In this document: positions 52,396-62,154 of the stretch, in pieces
Layout: each line of letters begins with the position of its first letter
Numbering within the stretch: position 1 is the stretch's first letter
Source of the DNA: Desulfobacula toluolica Tol2
GTDB taxonomy: Bacteria > Desulfobacterota > Desulfobacteria > Desulfobacterales > Desulfobacteraceae
Reading direction: 5' to 3'
Assembly (NCBI RefSeq): GCF_000307105.1
Contig: NC_018645.1
Span: forward strand, 4,536,001 to 4,600,000
DNA length: 64,000 nt
Translations under genes and position numbers: made by a program
The notes under the pieces: generated by a model
Database searches by the model: none
What the model was told of the DNA's origin: nothing
Seen by the model: the letters and a program-made list of their open reading frames with translations, nothing else

Positions 52396-53328
52396 ATGAT
52401 AGATAGACGAGAATTTCTGAAAATGGCTGCATGTTTAAGTGCCTCCTTTGGTATTTCCAACTTCCCCGGAATTGTTAATGCAGCCTTGAAAAAGATCACT
52501 CCTGAAAATACTCCCCAACTTATTTATTTACAGGGCCAGTCATGCACCGGCTGTTCTATTTCATTGCTGCAGGCAGAATCTCCTGATGCAGTTTCCATGG
52601 TGACCCAATATTCAAAACTTTCGTTTCATGCTGACCTGTCTGCCGCATCAGGCAAACAGGCTTTGAAACTCATTGAAGAATACATTTCAGGCGATGCCGG
52701 AGAATATTTTCTTGCAGTGGAAGGAGCCATTCCCTGGGCAATGCCCGAAGCTTGTGTGATAGGAGACAAGCCGTTTGCCGATTATTTGACGGCGGCTGCA
52801 AAAACCATGAACGGTGCCGTAGCAGTCGGCACATGCGCTGTACATGGCGGTATTCCTGCTGCCGAAGGAAATTTAACCGATGCCGTCAGTCTCAAAGAAT
52901 TTTATAAACGAAAAGGCATTAACCCTTTGCTGATTGATATTCCGGGATGCCCGGTTCATCCTGACTGGGTATGGAAAACTATCATTCACCTTGCACAGGT
53001 AGGATTGCCGGAGTTAATCAATGGCCGGCCCAAATTATTTTTTCAACGCAAAGTCCATGAGCTTTGTCCAAGATATCATGATTTTCAACAGGAGATCTTT
53101 GCCGAAAAACTGGGTGATAAAGGATGTCTATTCAAGTTGGGCTGCCTTGGTCCCGACACCTATGCCGATTGTCCGACACGTTGGTGGAACGGTGGACAAA
53201 CCTGGTGCATTGATGCAAATGCACCCTGTATAGGCTGTGCCTCATCTCAGTTTGCATCAAAAAAGAATTTTCCATTTTACAGATCATTTGAACAGGCAAT
53301 GATAAAAAATTCGGAGGATAATAAATGA
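52396..53328 (+). CDS. [NiFe] hydrogenase small subunit with Tat leader
   Basis: This 310-residue subunit conducts electrons through three Fe-S clusters. The leader [14 protein letters not shown] is a twin-arginine signal, so the folded heterodimer should be exported with the large subunit. The proximal cluster uses Cys50, Cys53, Cys147 and Cys185. The distal cluster has His221, Cys224, Cys244 and Cys250. The medial site has four cysteines (259, 271, 278, 281) because Cys271 replaces the Pro of standard periplasmic enzymes, which predicts [4Fe-4S] in place of [3Fe-4S]. No C-terminal membrane anchor is present. The stop overlaps the chemoreceptor ATG. Confidence 0.93.
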   Translation: MIDRREFLKMAACLSASFGISNFPGIVNAALKKITPENTPQLIYLQGQSCTGCSISLLQAESPDAVSMVTQYSKLSFHADLSAASGKQALKLIEEYISGDAGEYFLAVEGAIPWAMPEACVIGDKPFADYLTAAAKTMNGAVAVGTCAVHGGIPAAEGNLTDAVSLKEFYKRKGINPLLIDIPGCPVHPDWVWKTIIHLAQVGLPELINGRPKLFFQRKVHELCPRYHDFQQEIFAEKLGDKGCLFKLGCLGPDTYADCPTRWWNGGQTWCIDANAPCIGCASSQFASKKNFPFYRSFEQAMIKNSEDNK

Positions 53329-54761
53329 ATCAGAAATTCTTTTCTCATCTCTCGGTAACTCACAGAGTTCTCTTTGTCGTACTTTTTGTTCTTTTTATTT
53401 CCCTTATTATAACTGTTTTATTGCTGAATGGATTTGTTGAAAGGCAAATGCGTCTCACATATACTGATTCGGTTCAAACACTTTTTAATGCATTTGAAGA
53501 TGGCGTAAAGGGCTCTCTTGAAAGAGGGCAGATGAAAAATTTTCAAAAACTGTTGCATCATCAAAAAGAGATAAAAGGGGTGCTTGGAGTTAACCTGTAT
53601 GATAAACAAGGCGACATAAACTTATCTTCAAATAATATTGCCAATGAAACACGGTTGTCTTCTGAACTGCTTGATCAGATTGATCGCTCCAAAACAGAAC
53701 AGCTTATCTTTCAAACCGACTCAAGGCTTACTGTATATGCCCCGCAATGGGTGGTTCCCGATTGTATCCGGTGTCATCCTACCTGGAAAAACGGAGATAT
53801 CGGAGGGGTATTGTCTCTTACATATAATCTGGATTCACTCAACAATGTTATTGACCGTCTGAAATATTTTACTGCCGGTGGATCTTTGATTCTCCTGTTT
53901 ATTGTCAGTATTATCATATTTTTAGTGATGCGCAAAATGGTCAGCAATCCCATTAATAGCATCATTAACAACTTAAGCACCAGTGCAAAAAGTGTTGGTG
54001 AAGCCTCCCATATGACAGCTTCAAGCAGTGAATCTTTATCTAAAAATGCATCTCTCCAGGCATCCTCACTGGAACAAACCTCGGCATCTTTGAAAAAACT
54101 GGCTGAAATGACGCATATGAATACTGAAAATGCAGCCTTGGCTGATAATATAATGAGTGAAACAAGCCAGGTCATGATTGACTCAAATCAAACCATGGAC
54201 GGCCTGAACAATGCCATGAAAAAAATTGAAGAAGCCAACAAAGAAACTGCATCGACTCTCAAGCTCATAGATGAAATAGCTTTTCAAACAAATCTGCTTG
54301 CGCTCAATGCCGCTGTTGAAGCAGCCAGGGCAGGTGAGGCCGGTGCGGGTTTTGCCGTGGTGGCGGATGAAGTCAGAAATCTGGCGTTACGGTCTTCAAA
54401 GGCAGCCAATACGATTAATGTGCTGATCAAAGGGTCTAATTCCAGAGTATCCAAAGGGGTTGAGTTTGCACAAAAAGCAGGGGAATCATTTGGCACTTCG
54501 GGAAAAAAGACCCGAGAAGCTGTTGCTTTGATAAATAAAATTGCTTGTGCATCAAAAGATCAATCCGCTGATATTTCTCAATTGTCCATTGCCGTCACTG
54601 AACTTGGAAAGGTGACTCAAAATAATTTGGGGGATTCAAACAAGGCATCTTCGGTTTCAAGTGAAATGGAATTACAGTTTAAAAAGTTAAGTCAAGATGT
54701 TGACAGCCTGATCAAATTAATAAGAGGAGAATCTGTTTTCAGGGAAGCAAATTTGAAATAA
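53325..54761 (+). CDS. methyl-accepting chemotaxis protein with periplasmic heme-c site
   Basis: This 478-residue receptor has a first transmembrane helix (about 14-35) and a periplasmic domain (36-180) with one heme-attachment motif CIRCH (Cys147, Cys150, His151). It has a second helix (182-202) and a cytoplasmic signalling domain with the conserved hairpin tip ([20 protein letters not shown] and [16 protein letters not shown]). The HAMP region between the membrane and the signalling helices looks shortened. Heme-c PAS-like receptors are known (DcrA of Desulfovibrio, GSU0582 and GSU0935 of Geobacter). The ATGA overlap with the hydrogenase small subunit implies coupled synthesis and a joint function. 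Confidence 0.92.
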   Translation: MNQKFFSHLSVTHRVLFVVLFVLFISLIITVLLLNGFVERQMRLTYTDSVQTLFNAFEDGVKGSLERGQMKNFQKLLHHQKEIKGVLGVNLYDKQGDINLSSNNIANETRLSSELLDQIDRSKTEQLIFQTDSRLTVYAPQWVVPDCIRCHPTWKNGDIGGVLSLTYNLDSLNNVIDRLKYFTAGGSLILLFIVSIIIFLVMRKMVSNPINSIINNLSTSAKSVGEASHMTASSSESLSKNASLQASSLEQTSASLKKLAEMTHMNTENAALADNIMSETSQVMIDSNQTMDGLNNAMKKIEEANKETASTLKLIDEIAFQTNLLALNAAVEAARAGEAGAGFAVVADEVRNLALRSSKAANTINVLIKGSNSRVSKGVEFAQKAGESFGTSGKKTREAVALINKIACASKDQSADISQLSIAVTELGKVTQNNLGDSNKASSVSSEMELQFKKLSQDVDSLIKLIRGESVFREANLK

Positions 54762-54790
54762 AAAACAGCAGCAATGAAACTGCAAAAATA

Positions 54791-56125
54791 TTAAAATATG
54801 CGGATGATCTGTTTGCTTTTCGCATTAAACCGGATCATCATAAAAAATGCAGATGCGGTCAAACTGATGAGAAGGCCGTACCAGACGCCATAGATACCCA
54901 TATTGCATGTAAATGCCAGAAAATACCCTGAAGGAAGCCCTATCACCCAGTAAGCAACAAGGGTGATCAGGGTGGGTATTTTCATGTCGGTTATACCGCG
55001 TAAAATACCAAGCCCCACAGCCTGGGTTCCGTCGGAAATCTGGAAAAAAGCAACAATCACCAACAGGGCTGCGCTGATATCAATGACCTCTTTTTCGGAA
55101 ATATAGAGAGTGGGCAAAAAAAAGCGGAATAATATAAAAATTAATCCGGCTGATGCCATAAAAACGGCACACAACAGTGTGGCTGAAAATCCTGCGATCC
55201 GTGTTGCGTGAATATTTTTTTGTCCCACGGCATTGCTTACCCGGATTGTGGCGGCAGAAGATATGCCCATGGCAATCATGAATGAAATGGAGGCAAGATT
55301 TAATGCAATCTGGTGGGCTGCGAGCTCAACCGTTCCCATCCAGCCGATCATGATTGATGAGGCCGTAAATGCACTGACTTCAAAAAAATACTGGAATCCT
55401 GCCGGAATACCTATGGCCAGAAGCCGCCGCATCATGGAAAAATCTATTTTCCTGTAATTCAAGGTGGGATCAAACCGCTTCATTTTCGAAGATTTTCTGA
55501 TGACAACCATCAGCACAATCGCCATGAATGTTCTGGAACTGATGGTGGCAATACCGGCACCTGTCAGGCCAAGGGGCGGCATGCCAAGATGGCCGTATAT
55601 AAAGATCCAGTTTGCCAGGATATTCACAATATTTGCTAACAAAGTGATAAACATGGCAGGTTTCAGATAGCTTACTCCTTCGGCAAATTGCCGATAGCTT
55701 TGAAACAGCATTAACGGTATCATGGAACCGCCCAGCACTTTCATGTAAAGAGATGCCGGACCCACAATTTCTTTTGGCTGATTTAAAAACCGGATACACT
55801 CTGATAGAAGAAGGGTGACACAGCAAAGCAGAATACCAAAAAAAACATTCACGATAAGACCCTGCCTTAAGATAACACCGCATTCTTTATCATTGCCTGC
55901 ACCGTATGCCATGGCGGTTAAAGGGGTGACCGCCACGGTCAGTCCGAATCCAATAACCATAATCAAGATAAACATGGCATTTGCAATGGATGCAGCAGCA
56001 AGAGCCTGGACACCTAATTTTCCCACCATGACGTTATCCACAACCGACATTAACAATTGCCCTACCTGACCTACAACAATGGGAAGAGACAAAATAAGGG
56101 TTTTTTTTATTTCATTTTTAAACAT
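54791..56125 (-). CDS. MATE-family efflux transporter
   Basis: This protein (444 aa from the ATG at 56125) has twelve hydrophobic helices and the MATE fold. The opening is MFKNEIKKTLILSLPIVVGQ and the family features include VVDNVMVGKLGVQALAAASI. It would export cationic drugs or metabolites by Na+ or H+ antiport. A TTG-led extension upstream overlaps the neighbouring HD gene and is rejected. The ATG lies 20 bases after that gene's stop, so the two are probably cotranscribed. Confidence 0.9.
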   Translation of the reverse strand: MFKNEIKKTLILSLPIVVGQVGQLLMSVVDNVMVGKLGVQALAAASIANAMFILIMVIGFGLTVAVTPLTAMAYGAGNDKECGVILRQGLIVNVFFGILLCCVTLLLSECIRFLNQPKEIVGPASLYMKVLGGSMIPLMLFQSYRQFAEGVSYLKPAMFITLLANIVNILANWIFIYGHLGMPPLGLTGAGIATISSRTFMAIVLMVVIRKSSKMKRFDPTLNYRKIDFSMMRRLLAIGIPAGFQYFFEVSAFTASSIMIGWMGTVELAAHQIALNLASISFMIAMGISSAATIRVSNAVGQKNIHATRIAGFSATLLCAVFMASAGLIFILFRFFLPTLYISEKEVIDISAALLVIVAFFQISDGTQAVGLGILRGITDMKIPTLITLVAYWVIGLPSGYFLAFTCNMGIYGVWYGLLISLTASAFFMMIRFNAKSKQIIRIF

Positions 56126-56144
56126 GGTTTGATTCTCAAACAGA

Positions 56145-56939
56145 TTATGAGGCTGCCATTTTTTCAATATGCGTTAGGGCAATTTTTACGGCATCTTTAA
56201 TTTGTTTTTCAGGGGGGAGCGTCTGCTCGATCTTCTCAATGAACCGGGACTGACGCAGCAGTTTATAGGATTCGTTGAAATTAAGGTCATAGACCCAGCT
56301 TATCTGTAACAGCTTTAGATCTGTCAAACAGCTCAAATGGCAGGTTTGAACCAGCTGTCCATTATTGAGAGCATTGATTATTTTTTCAGAGTATGCCTGT
56401 CCTTTATCTGGAAAATTTAAAAAGATTGCATCAGTTCCCTGTTTGATTTTTTTTGAGTAATAATCAATGACCACCTTCCAGATATCAAGTTTGTCTGCAT
56501 CGCGAAGCAGTTTAATGAACAACAATTGTTTTTTGTTTTGGATATCAGGCAGTTGGTACGCGTTATGCCAGGCAATGGCTGTCACAATATACCTTTTTTC
56601 CTCTGTTGACAGGTCTTTCAGAATCTTATGAACTGATAGTTCCCGTATGCCGAGCTTGGCGTGATTTACCGATTTTTTGTCGTTAAATGTAGCATAATCC
56701 CGATATTGTTTAAACCGCCCGATATCATGAAATAATGCTGAAATTTCGACAATTTTTAATTCATCTTGTGTAAGATTCAGGGACCTGCCAAGCCTGAGAA
56801 TATTCGCACAGACCCTGAGGGTGTGGACCTCTTTTAAATTAAACATCCGGTTCTGTTCAGGAGTGTTTCCATAAAAACCGGAAACATATTCAAAAAACCT
56901 GGATTTCAACTCCAACACTTGTTTGTTCTTCATGTTCAA
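56145..56939 (-). CDS. HD-domain phosphohydrolase
   Basis: This 264-residue protein has an HD domain with the metal ligands in SALFHDIGRFKQYRDY (HD) and an upstream His in RVCANILRLG context, plus a later Asp in LRDADKLDIWKVV. HD enzymes of this type hydrolyse nucleotides or phosphate esters. The substrate is unknown. It precedes the MATE gene on the minus strand. Its start faces repeat copy 11. Confidence 0.83.
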   Translation of the reverse strand: MNMKNKQVLELKSRFFEYVSGFYGNTPEQNRMFNLKEVHTLRVCANILRLGRSLNLTQDELKIVEISALFHDIGRFKQYRDYATFNDKKSVNHAKLGIRELSVHKILKDLSTEEKRYIVTAIAWHNAYQLPDIQNKKQLLFIKLLRDADKLDIWKVVIDYYSKKIKQGTDAIFLNFPDKGQAYSEKIINALNNGQLVQTCHLSCLTDLKLLQISWVYDLNFNESYKLLRQSRFIEKIEQTLPPEKQIKDAVKIALTHIEKMAAS

Positions 56940-56978
56940 GGCCTCATTTTGTTCAACTCATATCGTTGATCCGTTCAA

Positions 56979-57070
56979 TAACTGCCACGGGCAGACCTGG
57001 TCTTTCGCTCAGATTTGCCCACAACAAAGGTTGAAAGTCTCTGTATGAATTTTTTAAGACTTTCATATAA
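56979..57070 (+). repeat. two-hairpin interspersed repeat, copy 11
   Basis: This is a consensus-like copy: TAACTGCCACGGGCAGACC, TTTGCCCACAACAAAGG, and arms TGAAAGTC / GACTTTCA with tail TATAA. It lies upstream of a minus-strand gene in plus orientation, so it is not tied to transcription direction. Confidence 0.85.
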
Positions 57071-57362
57071 ATTTTCATGGGTTTAGATTTAACCTATACA
57101 CTTTAATTTAGTCGGGCTTACAGGTCAAGCAGTGGAATAAAACTTCCAGTGTATAGTCAATGTCATAAACTTAAGCATTGAGTATTTTACCACGAAGGAC
57201 ACGAATTTTACGAAGATATTAGAGTATTCAACTTCGTGTTCTTCGTGGTTTTAATCTGAAAGTCTCTTAACTTTATGACATTGAGTGTATAGTCTATCTT
57301 CCACTGGAAGTTTTATTATATTTTATAAATCAGTCCGGTTAAATAGATTTGGTGCAGCCGGT
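57071..57362. repeat. nested long palindrome 57136-57317
   Basis: Three pairs of arms nest around one centre. AATAAAACTTCCAGTG at 57136-57151 pairs with its exact reverse complement at 57302-57317 (16 bp). CAATGTCATAAA pairs with TTTATGACATTG (12 bp). The inner ACCACGAAGGACACGAA pairs with TTCGTGTTCTTCGTGGT (16 of 17). No gene is present. It could be a terminator for the minus-strand coaX operon, a non-coding RNA or a small mobile repeat. Confidence 0.75.
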
Positions 57363-58130
57363 TTAAATTTCATAACTGATGATTCTTAACCCCTCCAGGG
57401 TCAGGGATTGTTCTACTTTTTCAATAGTTTTGGATAATCCTGATATCAGTGGTGCCAGGCCTCCCGTGGCAAGAACCCGGGGGGTGGTTGACATCTCTTT
57501 GGTCATTCTTTCAACCATTCCGTCCACCATTGATGCATTACCGTGAATTATACCGGATTTAATACTGTCAATGGTGTCCTTGCCAATTACCTTTTCAGGG
57601 GCCTTGAATATTTCCACCCTGGGCAATCTGGACGCTTTCTGAAAAAGGGCATCGGCAGAGATCATAACCCCAGGTACAATTGCGCCGCCAAGATATTCTC
57701 CTTGCTCGGAAATAATATCAAATGTGGTAGCAGTCCCGAAATCAATAATAATGAGAGCTGTCTTATATTTGTTATAGGCAGCCACGGCATTGACGATCCG
57801 ATCCGCCCCGACTTCGTTGGGGTTATTATAAAGAATAGGCATAAGTTTTTTTACGGAATCAGGATTTATCCATACAGGTGTTAAACCCAAATACCTTTCA
57901 CAAAATGCATTCAGGATAGGAACGGCGGACGGAACAACCGAGGAAATAACAATTTTTTCAATTTTGGTGCGATTCACACCCTTATCTGAAAAAAGTGCGT
58001 TGGCCAGGACATTGAATTCATCTGCGGTTGCATCCCTTACGGTTCGAATCCTCCAGTCATGCTTGAGATTCTCACCGTCATAAACACCGATAACGGTATT
58101 TGTATTTCCTACGTCAATCACAAGAAGCAT
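57363..58130 (-). CDS. coaX: type III pantothenate kinase
   Basis: This 255-residue enzyme phosphorylates pantothenate, the first step of CoA synthesis. It has the ASKHA-fold phosphate loop LLVIDVGNTNTVIGVYD, the PNEVGADRIVNAVAAYN signature, ALIIIDFGTATTFDII and YLGGAIVPG. The ATG follows AAAGGAGAAAGCA. It is the last gene of the ftsH-folP-ybbR-coaX run. Confidence 0.95.
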   Translation of the reverse strand: MLLVIDVGNTNTVIGVYDGENLKHDWRIRTVRDATADEFNVLANALFSDKGVNRTKIEKIVISSVVPSAVPILNAFCERYLGLTPVWINPDSVKKLMPILYNNPNEVGADRIVNAVAAYNKYKTALIIIDFGTATTFDIISEQGEYLGGAIVPGVMISADALFQKASRLPRVEIFKAPEKVIGKDTIDSIKSGIIHGNASMVDGMVERMTKEMSTTPRVLATGGLAPLISGLSKTIEKVEQSLTLEGLRIISYEI

Positions 58131-58141
58131 TGCTTTCTCCT

Positions 58142-59092
58142 TTATTCTATTTTTACTGTAAACACATGTGGAACCGCATCTGTCATCACCAGGCCAACCG
58201 GTATGTTAATATATGCATGCCGGGCATATACCCCTGGTTTTAAGTTCTTAAGGTCAATAAACGAATGTATTTGACCCATAATTTCCATATTATTTAAAGT
58301 TTCAAATGGACCCTTAACCCGAATCGTTATAAAAGACGGCTCAATAGTTACTCTGGATGTGCAATTCCAGACCTGGACAGGTATGTTTTCAATTGATTTT
58401 GAAACCAGCTGCTGCTGAATCGGAATGGTAACAATAATAATAGGATCTGACGAAGAAATAATGGATGAATTGTCCAGATCCAGAGGAATATTTTTTTTAA
58501 AATCTTCTTTGGCATTGTTAAGATCAATGGGTTTTGTCTTTAATTCCTTAATCGACAAAATCAAGGAAGCTGCACCGGTTAATTCAACACTGGCAGGTTC
58601 TGTGGCAGCATCCAGGGCAATATAGCCTTTGGCAGGTTCTCCTGTGTAAGGAACCGATATGGCAAATGTTTTTTTTATTTTTTTTTCAATTTGAACACTT
58701 AAATACGGGGGATTAATCGCAAGGATTTTTATGGCCGGGTTCATGGGAATTCGTTTTTTTTCAACAGGAATCAAATAGGCTCCAGGTTCAATAGAATCTG
58801 AATCACCTGCCGGATCGAATTCAAGGTCAGTATACAGATCCACAGGGTAGCGTGTACTCTCCAAGTTGATACGTTCGATCAATTTGGGGTCAGCCTGGAT
58901 TCTGATCTCTATTTTATCTGTATGAAAGTAGGTCAGCACCATATTGTCAGGTATATTGGAAAAATCAACAGGCAATAGAAGATCAGTCTGAACCTTGTCA
59001 GTGCTACAGCCGGAAATATCAAAAAGAACAGATATCAAAAAAAGAACAGATATTAAAAAAAAAACACGCTTGTTACAAGATTTCTTATGCAT
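58142..59092 (-). CDS. YbbR/CdaR-like domain protein
   Basis: This 316-residue protein has an N-terminal signal (hydrophobic residues 9-26) with a possible lipobox ISGC and two to three YbbR-like beta domains (segments IEIRIQADPKLIERINLES and VPVQVWNCTSRVTIEPSFITIRV). In many bacteria YbbR (CdaR) is encoded next to the diadenylate cyclase CdaA and regulates it, but no cdaA lies between folP and this gene. It overlaps folP by 8 bases and would be anchored at the cell surface side of the membrane. Confidence 0.82.
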   Translation of the reverse strand: MHKKSCNKRVFFLISVLFLISVLFDISGCSTDKVQTDLLLPVDFSNIPDNMVLTYFHTDKIEIRIQADPKLIERINLESTRYPVDLYTDLEFDPAGDSDSIEPGAYLIPVEKKRIPMNPAIKILAINPPYLSVQIEKKIKKTFAISVPYTGEPAKGYIALDAATEPASVELTGAASLILSIKELKTKPIDLNNAKEDFKKNIPLDLDNSSIISSSDPIIIVTIPIQQQLVSKSIENIPVQVWNCTSRVTIEPSFITIRVKGPFETLNNMEIMGQIHSFIDLKNLKPGVYARHAYINIPVGLVMTDAVPHVFTVKIE

Positions 59093-59951
59093 TCCTGATC
59101 GAATCTATGATACGGGTAAAAGAGTTGACTTTTTCAACATCATGGACTCTGACAATGTGTGCCCCTTTCAGGATAGAGGCTGCAACAGCCGCCAGTGTGC
59201 CATATTCGGTCTTTATATTATCCGGGCCAACCTGTACTTTTTCTTTTTGACTCAAAATATTTTGAATAAAAGACTTGCGGGACGGTCCCATGAGAACAGG
59301 ATACCCCAACTCAGTAATCTTATCCAGATGGTTGAGAATGACCAGATTATGTTCAACGGTTTTTCCAAACCCAATGCCCGGATCAAGGATTATATTTTTC
59401 TTTTGTATGCCTTTTTCCATGGCATGGGCCGCTCTTGACTCAAGGTAGCTCGTTATTTCAAGCATCAAATCATCATAATTGGGGTCCACCTGCATGGTTT
59501 CCGGGGTTCCCTTCATGTGCATTAGCACCACGGGAACCCCTTGCCTGGCAGCAAGGTCGGCCATGGCAGGGTCTTTTTCAAATGCGGAGATATCATTGAT
59601 TATGGCGGCTCCGGCATCCAGAGCCTCTTTGGCAACAACAGATTTCACCGTATCAATGGAAATAGGCACGTCAATTTGTTTTGCCAAAGCTTCAATGACC
59701 GGGATGACCCGGTCAAGTTCTTCTTGTTCCGATACCGGCTCGGAAAATGGCCTTGTTGATTCTCCTCCGATATCAAGAATATGTGCCCCGTCTTCAACCA
59801 GTTTGATGCCCTGAGTTACTGCTTTGTCAACAGTGTTGAAACGGCCTCCATCGGAAAAAGAATCAGGTGTTGCATTTAAAATTCCCATGATACAGGTTTC
59901 AGTACCCAGTTCGAGGTGAAATCGGTCAAAGTCAAGTGTGAATGGCTGCAT
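59085..59951 (-). CDS. folP: dihydropteroate synthase
   Basis: This 288-residue TIM-barrel enzyme joins p-aminobenzoate to hydroxymethyl-dihydropterin in folate synthesis. Signatures are IMGILNATPDSFSDGGRF, LDIGGESTRPFSEPV, AAIINDISAFEKD and the C-terminal IVRVHDVEKV. The ATG follows GGAGTAGAGCAA, 11 bases after the ftsH stop, so it is cotranscribed with ftsH. Confidence 0.95.
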   Translation of the reverse strand: MQPFTLDFDRFHLELGTETCIMGILNATPDSFSDGGRFNTVDKAVTQGIKLVEDGAHILDIGGESTRPFSEPVSEQEELDRVIPVIEALAKQIDVPISIDTVKSVVAKEALDAGAAIINDISAFEKDPAMADLAARQGVPVVLMHMKGTPETMQVDPNYDDLMLEITSYLESRAAHAMEKGIQKKNIILDPGIGFGKTVEHNLVILNHLDKITELGYPVLMGPSRKSFIQNILSQKEKVQVGPDNIKTEYGTLAAVAASILKGAHIVRVHDVEKVNSFTRIIDSIRNA

Positions 59952-59962
59952 TTGCTCTACTC

Positions 59963-61957
59963 CTATTCCCTTTTATCAGTGTCATCCGTATCATCCGAAC
60001 TTTTGCCGTCTGATTTGGAAGAATCCTGATTATCCGATGTTTCAGCCTGTTCATCCCTCTCAATGACGTTCGTGCTATCTTGCCCGGATGTCTCCTGATT
60101 TTCAGGCTCAATATGCTGTTTCGGCTTAATATAAATATTTTTTTTGCCAAAAAAATCAAACTCAGGCCGCATGGAGGCAATCATATTATCCAGCTCAGGC
60201 CCTAAAATAGTTTCTTTTTCAATGAGCAGTTCCGTCAATGCGTGGAGAATATCAATATTTTCTTCAAGGACTTTTTTCGCAGTTTTATAAGCCTTGTCAA
60301 TGATCAAGGAAACCTCTGCATCAATTTTTCTGGCGGTTTCTTCTGAGTAGGCTTTGGCCTGGGTCATTTCACGACCGATAAAAATATTGTCATCATGATT
60401 CTCATAGGACAGGGGGGCCAGATTATCACTCATGCCAAATGTTCTGACCATGCTGTTGGCAAGCTTTGTGGCCTGTTTGATATCATTGGATGCACCCGTA
60501 CTGATGCGTTTAAAAATAAGATCTTCCGCCACACGTCCGCCAAAGGCAATGGCAAGCTCATTTTCAAGCTGGTCCTTATATTTAAAATCCCCTTCTTCAG
60601 GAAGAAACCAGGTAACCCCGGCAGCCCTGCCCCTGGGAATAATGGTAATCTTGTTAACGGCATCTGTGTTGGGCAAAAACCTTGCCACAAGGGCATGCCC
60701 GCCTTCATGATATGCAGTTGTTTTTTTGTCTTCGTCCTTGATGACCTTGGATTTTCTTTCAAGACCCATGTAAACCTTGTCTTTTGAATCTTCAAAATCT
60801 TTCATGGTCAGTTTTTCATGGTCCTGTTTGGCAGCCAGGAGTGCGGCTTCATTCACAAGGTTTTCAAGGTCTGCACCGGAAAAACCAGGGGTGCCTTTTG
60901 CCAGAATCACCGGATCCACATCATTGTCCAGGGGGGTTTTTTTCATGTGAACCCTTAAAATGCCTTCACGGCCTTTAATATCAGGCATGTCCACCACGAC
61001 CTGACGGTCAAACCGCCCCGGACGAAGCAGAGCCGGGTCCAGAACATCCGCCCTGTTGGTGGCTGCCATAAGAATAACGCCTTCATTGGATTCAAACCCG
61101 TCCATTTCCACCAGCAGCTGGTTCAGGGTCTGTTCTCTTTCATCGTGGCCTCCGCCCAGGCCTGCGCCTCTCTGACGTCCAACCGCATCAATCTCATCTA
61201 TAAATATAATACAGGGAGCGTTTTTTTTACCCTGGGCAAAAAGATCCCTCACCCTGGAAGCACCAACTCCCACAAACATTTCAACAAAATCAGACCCGCT
61301 GATGGTAAAAAAGGGAACCCCTGCCTCACCTGCAACAGCCCTTGATAAAAGTGTTTTTCCGGTTCCTGGATTTCCAACCAGTAAAACACCTTTTGGAATC
61401 CGTCCGCCAAGCCTTGTATATTTTGAAGGGTTTTTTAAAAAATCAACAACCTCGGTCAATTCTTCTTTGGCCTCATCAATTCCCTGGACATTGGCAAAGG
61501 TGACTTTTTCTCCCTTATCATCTATGAGTCTTGCCCGGCTTTTTCCAAAGGACATGGCTTTTCCGCCACCTGCCCCCCCCTGCATCTGGCGCATAAAAAA
61601 GATCCACACACCAATGAGTACAATCATGGGCAACCAGGATACGATAATTGACATAAACCAGGAGTTCTCAGCCGGTGGTTTTGCTTTAATGGCAACCCCT
61701 TTGGAACGCAGAAAACTGATCAGTTCTCCATCGTCCGGCGCAAAACTTTTATACCTGGCACCGCTTCCATCGGTCAGATATAAATCCCGGCCCTGGATCA
61801 CCACACTCTGGACGCGTCCGTCTTCAACCATTGCAAGGAACTCTGAATACCCGACTTCCACCTGCCCGGTCTGTTGCTGATTGAAAATATTGTAAAGCAT
61901 GACCATCATCAGAACAATCACCAGCCACAGGGAAATATTTTTATAAAATTGATTCAA
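59963..61957 (-). CDS. ftsH: ATP-dependent zinc metalloprotease FtsH
   Basis: This 664-residue membrane-bound AAA+ protease has two membrane helices (about residues 8-26 and 105-125) flanking a short periplasmic domain. Walker A is [16 protein letters not shown] and Walker B is [15 protein letters not shown]. The SRH segment is [18 protein letters not shown] and the zinc site is HEGGH ([15 protein letters not shown]). The C-terminal tail (from about 615) is acidic and Ser/Asp/Gln-rich. It degrades misfolded membrane proteins. The ATG follows AAGGAAAGGAAAAATCTTG. Confidence 0.96.
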   Translation of the reverse strand: MNQFYKNISLWLVIVLMMVMLYNIFNQQQTGQVEVGYSEFLAMVEDGRVQSVVIQGRDLYLTDGSGARYKSFAPDDGELISFLRSKGVAIKAKPPAENSWFMSIIVSWLPMIVLIGVWIFFMRQMQGGAGGGKAMSFGKSRARLIDDKGEKVTFANVQGIDEAKEELTEVVDFLKNPSKYTRLGGRIPKGVLLVGNPGTGKTLLSRAVAGEAGVPFFTISGSDFVEMFVGVGASRVRDLFAQGKKNAPCIIFIDEIDAVGRQRGAGLGGGHDEREQTLNQLLVEMDGFESNEGVILMAATNRADVLDPALLRPGRFDRQVVVDMPDIKGREGILRVHMKKTPLDNDVDPVILAKGTPGFSGADLENLVNEAALLAAKQDHEKLTMKDFEDSKDKVYMGLERKSKVIKDEDKKTTAYHEGGHALVARFLPNTDAVNKITIIPRGRAAGVTWFLPEEGDFKYKDQLENELAIAFGGRVAEDLIFKRISTGASNDIKQATKLANSMVRTFGMSDNLAPLSYENHDDNIFIGREMTQAKAYSEETARKIDAEVSLIIDKAYKTAKKVLEENIDILHALTELLIEKETILGPELDNMIASMRPEFDFFGKKNIYIKPKQHIEPENQETSGQDSTNVIERDEQAETSDNQDSSKSDGKSSDDTDDTDKRE

Positions 61958-62154
61958 GATTTTTCCTTTCCTTAATTCTTAAATAACCCAATCATTTTTC
62001 AGAAGCCGGTTCGACCTGTTTTGATTTCAAGGTTCATGCGATTAACCGACAACTGTTTTTATCCTTAAAAAACACCCTGATCCATAAACATAAAATCAAA
62101 GTATACAAGCACATATTAAACATGAAATATGAATATACAAGAAAAATCTTAGCC

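Noticed and set aside
58025-58060. tRNA T-loop-like GGTTCGAATCC
   Set aside because: It lies inside coaX coding sequence and no cloverleaf can be built around it. No other tRNA was seen.
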